Assembly: GCA_003523945.1 (NCBI GenBank)
Contig: DOFS01000606.1
Location: 1-10,426 of the forward strand
DNA: 10,426 nucleotides
Reading direction: 5' to 3'
Origin: Nitrospiraceae bacterium
Lineage (GTDB): Bacteria > Nitrospirota > Nitrospiria > Nitrospirales > UBA8639
The position numbers and the translations under genes are program-made. Each line of letters opens with the position of its first letter. Position 1 is the stretch's first letter. Under the pieces are notes generated by a model that was given only the letters and a program-made list of their open reading frames with translations, was not told the DNA's origin and did not search any database. Positions 6,807-10,426 of the stretch are shown here, piece by piece.

Positions 6807-9143
6807 CTAAAAGACCGATCCAACGGAAAATTCAAAGACCGAGCTCTTTTCACCTGGTCGCTTGTCAAGATTAAAACCATAAGCGGCTCGCAGAGGACCA
6901 AAGGGAGAGATCCAGCGGACTTCTAAGCCTGCGGCAGACCGAAGATCGAAACTCAATTTTTCCCCCTTGGCAAACCCCTGCCCATAATCAAAAAAGAGGA
7001 CCCCATTTAATTTGGCGTCCGGCAACACCGGAAAAATCAAATCGTTATTAAAAATCAATTGCTTATTAGCACCCTCTGCAGTTCCTCTTGAGGTGACGGG
7101 ACCGGCCCGACCAAACTTAAACCCCCGTACCGTATTAATACCGCCCACAAAGAAAAATTCCGGAACTGGGAGTTCTTCCCCCCCGAATCCTTGACCGTAT
7201 CCCACTCGGGCACGAATCGAATGTCGGAAATCCCAAAATGGTAATGGGGTATATTTCATCGCATCAAACGACACACTATAAAAATTATTCGATCCCCCAA
7301 GGGTTTGTGTGCCTAAACTGGTTCTCACCCCTACGCGAGTCCCTCTTCGTGGATCTAAGTAAAAATCTCGGGAGTCTCGAAACAGGCTGGCTCGAAAGCC
7401 GGTGGTCGACTGAGTCCCCTTCTGGTCCTTGATGATATCTGGCGCGTCTGAATCAATACTGGATAGCTTGATATGCTCGGCCACAAGGGTAAATGTCCCG
7501 GTAATATATTCCGAGAAGCCACGCCCGAACGTCAAATTGGCACCGGCCTTGGTTTCCAGGTAGGTCAAAAAATTCGTGCGGGAACGAAATCCATCGGCTT
7601 GAACCGATGTTAACGTATCAAAAACGGCCGGGTTTCGAAAGGTAATGATCCCAAGAGTTCGCCGTCCTCCAACCTGCCCCCTGATCCTGCCCAAATACCC
7701 TCGCCCGAATAAGTTACCCTCGGTGATATCCGCAATCGCTGTAAACTGGTCTAACGTGCTGAACCCCCCGCCGATGCTGAAAGATCCCGTAGGTTTTTCC
7801 TTCACTTTGACTTCTAAATCCACTTCTCCGGGAGCAATCTGTTTCGGAAGGATTTCCACCGTTTCAAAAAAATTCAAATTATTGAGCCGTTCGAAACTTC
7901 TTTTAATTGCCGGGGAGTCGATCATGTCCCGCTCATCGACACGCAGTTCGCGCCGGATCACATTATCGCGGGTCTTGGAATTCCCGGTAATCCGGATATC
8001 TTGAATCCGTACCATTTCCCCTTCCTGAATGGAAAAACTGATTCTGGTGCTTCGGGTTTGGGGATCCGGATCCACCGAGGGATTCACTTCGGCAAACGCA
8101 TAGCCACGACTGCCATACAGATCCGTTAACCGGGTTATCTCATCCCGGATTTTTGCCCGCTGAAACACTTCACCAGGCTCGATATTGAGGCCATTTCGTA
8201 ATTCCTCCTCGGAGAACAGTATCTGGCCCGTATATTGAATCTGGCTCACAATATACGGCTCGCCCTCTACAATCGGAAACACCAACGTAAACCACTCCTT
8301 GGTCTCATCCAAATCAATTCGCGGCATCCCGACCTGAACATCCAAATACCCTTTGTTGAGATATACCTCTTTGATACGTTCGACATCATTGGGAAGTTCA
8401 TCACGATGAAGAATGCCGGCATCCGAAAAAATTGACCAGGGCCAGGAATATTCTCGATTGGCCATAAAAGAGGTCAATTCCTTCTTCTTAAGGACATTTC
8501 GGCCCTCAAACTCGATCGTGCGGATATGGGCTTGGCGTCCTTCTTCGATATAATAAGTCAAACGTGCTTGATTGTTCTCGACCATATCCGTGATGGGAAT
8601 GATTTGGACATGGTAGAACCCCTTTTCGTGATACAACTGCCGGAAATTCTCCACCGAAACCTTTACCTGTTCTTTATCTAAAAACACCTGATTTTTGATC
8701 GTATTTTTTTCGTTAAGTTTGTCGTCCGATAACTCATCGTTTCCGTCAAACACCACTTCGACCGTAAATGGCTTTTCTTTCACGCGAAAAACCACAAGGA
8801 CTCCATTGGTCCTGGCCTCGGTTGAGACTTCAACTTCTTCAAAAAACCCCATGCCATAAATAAGCTGAATCTGCTCCCGAATGGACTCTTGAGTAAAGGA
8901 ATCCCCTGGCTTGATGGACAGTTTCCCTAAGATGGCCTGCTCATCAATATGCTGGTTGCCTTCAATGGCAATGGCCTCGATTTTGGTTTGGAAAGATTGG
9001 GCCAACACCGGGCTCATGACCGAAAGTATCCCTAATACGATAAGGGTGGGAAAGAGAAGAAGTTTGACAGATGGCAAGGGAGAAATCCGTGGACTTCTCC
9101 TTTTATGACCAAGACCCAGTGACCGAAACAACACTAGATCCAT
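6807..9143 (-). CDS. bamA: Outer membrane protein assembly factor BamA
   Basis: Core subunit of the BAM complex (Omp85 family): folds and inserts beta-barrel proteins into the outer membrane. The 778-residue product begins with a long basic segment and a hydrophobic signal (about 27-48) ending SPVLAQS, so cleavage near residue 48 or 49 is likely. Five POTRA domains follow, roughly 52-124, 125-202, 203-294, 297-375 and 377-449, each with typical GN or KGY/RGY motifs (for example GMGFFEEVEV, KGYLDVQV, SRGYAFAEV). The barrel spans about 450-778 and contains the loop-6 motif VRGF (672-675) and a C-terminal phenylalanine (FEFSVGSVF), as in BAM substrates. The ATG at 9143 has AGAG seven bases upstream. 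A strong AAAGGAGA about 40 bases inside the frame has no ATG/GTG suitably placed behind it, so the long N-terminus is kept. It is the first gene of the operon; skp follows after 50 bases. Confidence 0.96.
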   Translation of the reverse strand: MDLVLFRSLGLGHKRRSPRISPLPSVKLLLFPTLIVLGILSVMSPVLAQSFQTKIEAIAIEGNQHIDEQAILGKLSIKPGDSFTQESIREQIQLIYGMGFFEEVEVSTEARTNGVLVVFRVKEKPFTVEVVFDGNDELSDDKLNEKNTIKNQVFLDKEQVKVSVENFRQLYHEKGFYHVQIIPITDMVENNQARLTYYIEEGRQAHIRTIEFEGRNVLKKKELTSFMANREYSWPWSIFSDAGILHRDELPNDVERIKEVYLNKGYLDVQVGMPRIDLDETKEWFTLVFPIVEGEPYIVSQIQYTGQILFSEEELRNGLNIEPGEVFQRAKIRDEITRLTDLYGSRGYAFAEVNPSVDPDPQTRSTRISFSIQEGEMVRIQDIRITGNSKTRDNVIRRELRVDERDMIDSPAIKRSFERLNNLNFFETVEILPKQIAPGEVDLEVKVKEKPTGSFSIGGGFSTLDQFTAIADITEGNLFGRGYLGRIRGQVGGRRTLGIITFRNPAVFDTLTSVQADGFRSRTNFLTYLETKAGANLTFGRGFSEYITGTFTLVAEHIKLSSIDSDAPDIIKDQKGTQSTTGFRASLFRDSRDFYLDPRRGTRVGVRTSLGTQTLGGSNNFYSVSFDAMKYTPLPFWDFRHSIRARVGYGQGFGGEELPVPEFFFVGGINTVRGFKFGRAGPVTSRGTAEGANKQLIFNNDLIFPVLPDAKLNGVLFFDYGQGFAKGEKLSFDLRSAAGLEVRWISPFGPLRAAYGFNLDKRPGEKSSVFEFSVGSVF

Positions 9144-9237
9144 GGAGCATCTCTAAAACGCTGGAAAAAGCAAGAAGGATGTATCACAGAAAATTTATAC
9201 GGTCAGCAAGACAGCAGATTCGCACCTTACTCATGTG

Positions 9238-9280
9238 TCCCCCAACGTATGTAGCTAAGAGATGCTAATGAAACGGGGGA
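9238..9280 (-). other. Leader stem-loop of bamA with a loop complementary to the bamA ribosome binding site
   Basis: In the predicted bamA leader, TCCCCC (9275-9280) pairs with GGGGGA (9238-9243), and within it TAGC (9264-9267) pairs with GCTA (9252-9255), leaving the loop ATCTCTTA. The segment AGCATCTCT (9258-9266 read on the minus strand) is perfectly complementary to AGAGATGCT at 9146-9154, which includes the bamA Shine-Dalgarno sequence. The two pairings exclude each other. Structure is by eye, not computed. Confidence 0.3.
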
Positions 9281-9331
9281 GGAAGCCTGGGAAATGAGAA
9301 GGCAAATATAACGTTGCGGCCAAGGTGGCAG

Positions 9332-9360
9332 ATTATATTCTTGACAGGATTCCTTGTAAA
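9332..9360 (-). promoter_or_regulatory. Sigma-70 type promoter of the bamA-lpx operon
   Basis: On the minus strand TTTACA (9355-9360), a 17-base spacer and TATAAT (9332-9337): eleven of twelve consensus positions with ideal spacing. Transcription would start near 9325 and leave a leader of about 180 bases before the bamA ATG. It is the best promoter match I found by eye in the window. Confidence 0.65.
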
Positions 9361-9421
9361 GGCAAAACACGGCCTATGCTCCATTTCCAGAAACATCATG
9401 AACAGTCAGCAGGCAAAAACC

Positions 9422-9451
9422 TTGACAACATTTTTCACCTTCTCCTAGTAT
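9422..9451 (+). promoter_or_regulatory. Candidate promoter of lon
   Basis: TTGACA (9422-9427), an 18-base spacer and TAGTAT (9446-9451); the -35 box is perfect and the -10 box matches four of six. The start would lie near 9458, giving a leader of about 155 bases. The same region read as a heat-shock promoter (CTTGACA-N14-CTCCTAGT) matches the sigma-32 -10 box only in part. The spacing of 18 and the moderate -10 box suggest moderate basal strength. Confidence 0.45.
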
Positions 9452-9508
9452 CGAAAACTGTGAAAAGCATTTGCTTGGCCTTAATTCAACGCTACGACGT
9501 TCACCTGC

Positions 9509-9554
9509 ATGGGCTTATCCACAATGCTCGGCACTGAGAGACGGGATAGCCCAT
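9509..9554 (+). other. Stem-loop in the lon 5' leader
   Basis: ATGGGCT-T-ATCC (9509-9520) pairs with GGAT-AGCCCAT (9544-9554): 11 base pairs with one bulged T, enclosing a 23-base loop that contains a small TGC/GCA pairing. It ends 58 bases before the lon ATG and is not followed by a T tract, so it is not a terminator. A role in mRNA stability or temperature-dependent translation is possible but not shown. Confidence 0.35.
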
Positions 9555-9612
9555 TCCTCTGATCATATCCTCATGTTGAACCACTCTATTTTCCGTCTGG
9601 ATCGCGATACTG

Positions 9613-10426
9613 ATGACTGAAGACTATCCGGACATTCCCACTCCTTCCATAGAGCAGATTCCGGGGGAACTACCACTCCTGCCTGTACGGGACATCGTGG
9701 TCTTTCCCTATATGGTGCTTCCGCTCTTTGTTGGGCGTGAAATCTCAATTAAGGCCATTGAAGCCGCACTCTCCACGAACCGCCTAATTTTCCTCACCAC
9801 CCAAAAGAATCAAGAGGTCGAAGTCCCCGAGGCACAGGATCTCTATCAATTAGGCACGGTTGGGGTCATCATGCGCATGCTAAAGCTGCCGGATGCCCGT
9901 ATCAAAATACTCGTTCAGGGCCTCACCAAGGCCCGCATTCAAGAATTCACCAAAACGGATCCATTTTTCTCTGCCCGCATTGAAACGCTCACTGAATCGG
10001 CCACCGCGCATCCTTCATTAGAGAAGGAAGCAATGATCCGTTCCACGCGAGAGGCCCTGGAAAAAATTGTCGGGTTAGGCAAGGTGTTAATGCCGGATGT
10101 GTTAACCGTCATTGAAAACCTTGATGATCCTGGACGACTGGCCGATATTATCGCATCCAATCTCGGACTCAACGTTGAGACGACTCAGGGAGTCCTCGAA
10201 ATCGAAGACCCCCTTCTCCGTCTGAGGCGCGTCAATGAGATTCTGGGGAATGAACAAGACGTCTTGTCCATGCAACAGAAAATCCAAGCTGAAGCCAAAG
10301 GCGAAATGGATAAGACGCAACGAGAATACTTCCTTCGGGAACAACTCAAAGCGATCCAAAAAGAGTTGGGAGAACTCGATGACCGATCAGAAGAAGTGGC
10401 CGAATTTCGCCGAAAGATTCAAGAAG
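9613..10426 (+). CDS. lon: ATP-dependent Lon protease, N-terminal part (3' end beyond window)
   Basis: Lon is a hexameric cytoplasmic AAA+ serine protease that degrades misfolded and regulatory proteins. The 271 codons visible here cover the substrate-binding N domain, starting with LPLLPVRDIVVFPYMVLPLFVG spread over residues 20-41, through GTVGVIMRMLKLPD (81-94), and reach the coiled-coil linker with the diagnostic YFLREQLKAIQKELGE (239-254). The AAA+ module and the Ser-Lys protease domain lie outside the window (full length is usually near 800 residues). ATG 9613 is the only sensible start: an in-frame TGA lies at 9577-9579 and no ATG, GTG or TTG comes between. Its Shine-Dalgarno sequence is poor (GGA eleven bases upstream). 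A 15-codon frame starting at 9573 ends in a TGA overlapping the start (ATGACTGA). It is divergent from bamA, and its stress role suggests independent control. Confidence 0.96.
   Translation, partial: MTEDYPDIPTPSIEQIPGELPLLPVRDIVVFPYMVLPLFVGREISIKAIEAALSTNRLIFLTTQKNQEVEVPEAQDLYQLGTVGVIMRMLKLPDARIKILVQGLTKARIQEFTKTDPFFSARIETLTESATAHPSLEKEAMIRSTREALEKIVGLGKVLMPDVLTVIENLDDPGRLADIIASNLGLNVETTQGVLEIEDPLLRLRRVNEILGNEQDVLSMQQKIQAEAKGEMDKTQREYFLREQLKAIQKELGELDDRSEEVAEFRRKIQE

Larger units (their letters stand above)
9144..9612. promoter_or_regulatory. Divergent regulatory region between bamA and lon
   Basis: About 470 bases without a credible protein gene. It holds the bamA-operon promoter (minus strand, 9332-9360), the bamA leader, a candidate lon promoter (plus strand, 9422-9451) and the lon leader. 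A second, weaker minus-strand promoter candidate is TTGCTG-N17-TGATAC at 9181-9209, which would give a leader of only about 30 bases. An AGGCAAA motif occurs three times (9300-9306, 9360-9366, 9411-9417). No rho-independent terminator or RNA gene was seen. Confidence 0.6.

Noticed and set aside
9341..9369. A second TTGACA on the plus strand upstream of lon
   Set aside because: At 16-18 bases downstream there is only A-rich sequence without a -10 box; the hexamer is part of the spacer of the minus-strand bamA promoter.
9325..9537. 70-codon plus-strand reading frame between bamA and lon
   Set aside because: It covers the bamA-operon promoter and the candidate lon promoter, has no ribosome binding site before its start and no recognisable domain.
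1..10426. Mobile elements, CRISPR arrays, tRNA or rRNA genes, defence systems
   Set aside because: Genes are packed housekeeping envelope genes with intact frames; no transposase, regular repeat array, cloverleaf or integration scar was seen by eye.

Overview
The window holds one long, tightly packed outer-membrane / lipid A gene cluster on the minus strand (positions 9143 down to 1) and, divergently on the plus strand, the start of a Lon protease gene (from 9613). Read in the direction of transcription the cluster is bamA, a Skp/OmpH-family chaperone, fabZ, lpxA, lpxI, a Gfo/Idh/MocA-family dehydrogenase, lpxB and msbA (cut by the window edge). It is a diderm bacterium. LpxI instead of LpxH, a GnnA-like dehydrogenase inside the lpx cluster, intermediate base composition and the protein style suggest the Nitrospirota (Nitrospira-like, perhaps a marine lineage); this placement is an inference from memory.

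Region by region: 1-1661 lipid A flippase (3' end missing); 1658-2788 lipid A disaccharide synthase, overlapping msbA by 4 bases; 2837-3793 sugar-nucleotide dehydrogenase; 3881-4750 UDP-2,3-diacylglucosamine hydrolase; 4778-5587 UDP-GlcNAc acyltransferase; 5658-6113 3-hydroxyacyl-ACP dehydratase; 6181-6756 periplasmic chaperone, possibly a lipoprotein; 6807-9143 outer-membrane protein insertase; 9144-9612 a divergent regulatory region of about 470 bases; 9613-10426 Lon N-terminal part.

Together the genes make and deliver the outer membrane. FabZ competes with LpxA for 3-hydroxyacyl-ACP, LpxA begins lipid A synthesis, LpxI and LpxB make the disaccharide, MsbA flips the finished lipid, and Skp and BamA insert the proteins. 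LpxC, LpxD, LpxK and any gnnB aminotransferase are not in the window. The absence of lpxD between skp and fabZ, its usual place, is notable.

The divergent region carries a near-consensus sigma-70 promoter for the bamA operon, a roughly 180-base bamA leader that could fold into two competing structures, one covering the bamA ribosome binding site, a candidate lon promoter and a stem-loop in the lon leader. Short GC-rich hairpins sit at or just after several stop codons of the operon (skp, fabZ, lpxI, dehydrogenase). No RNA gene, insertion sequence, CRISPR array or attachment site was seen. I see no clearly novel multi-gene system; most interest lies in the lipid A variant and in RNA-level regulation.
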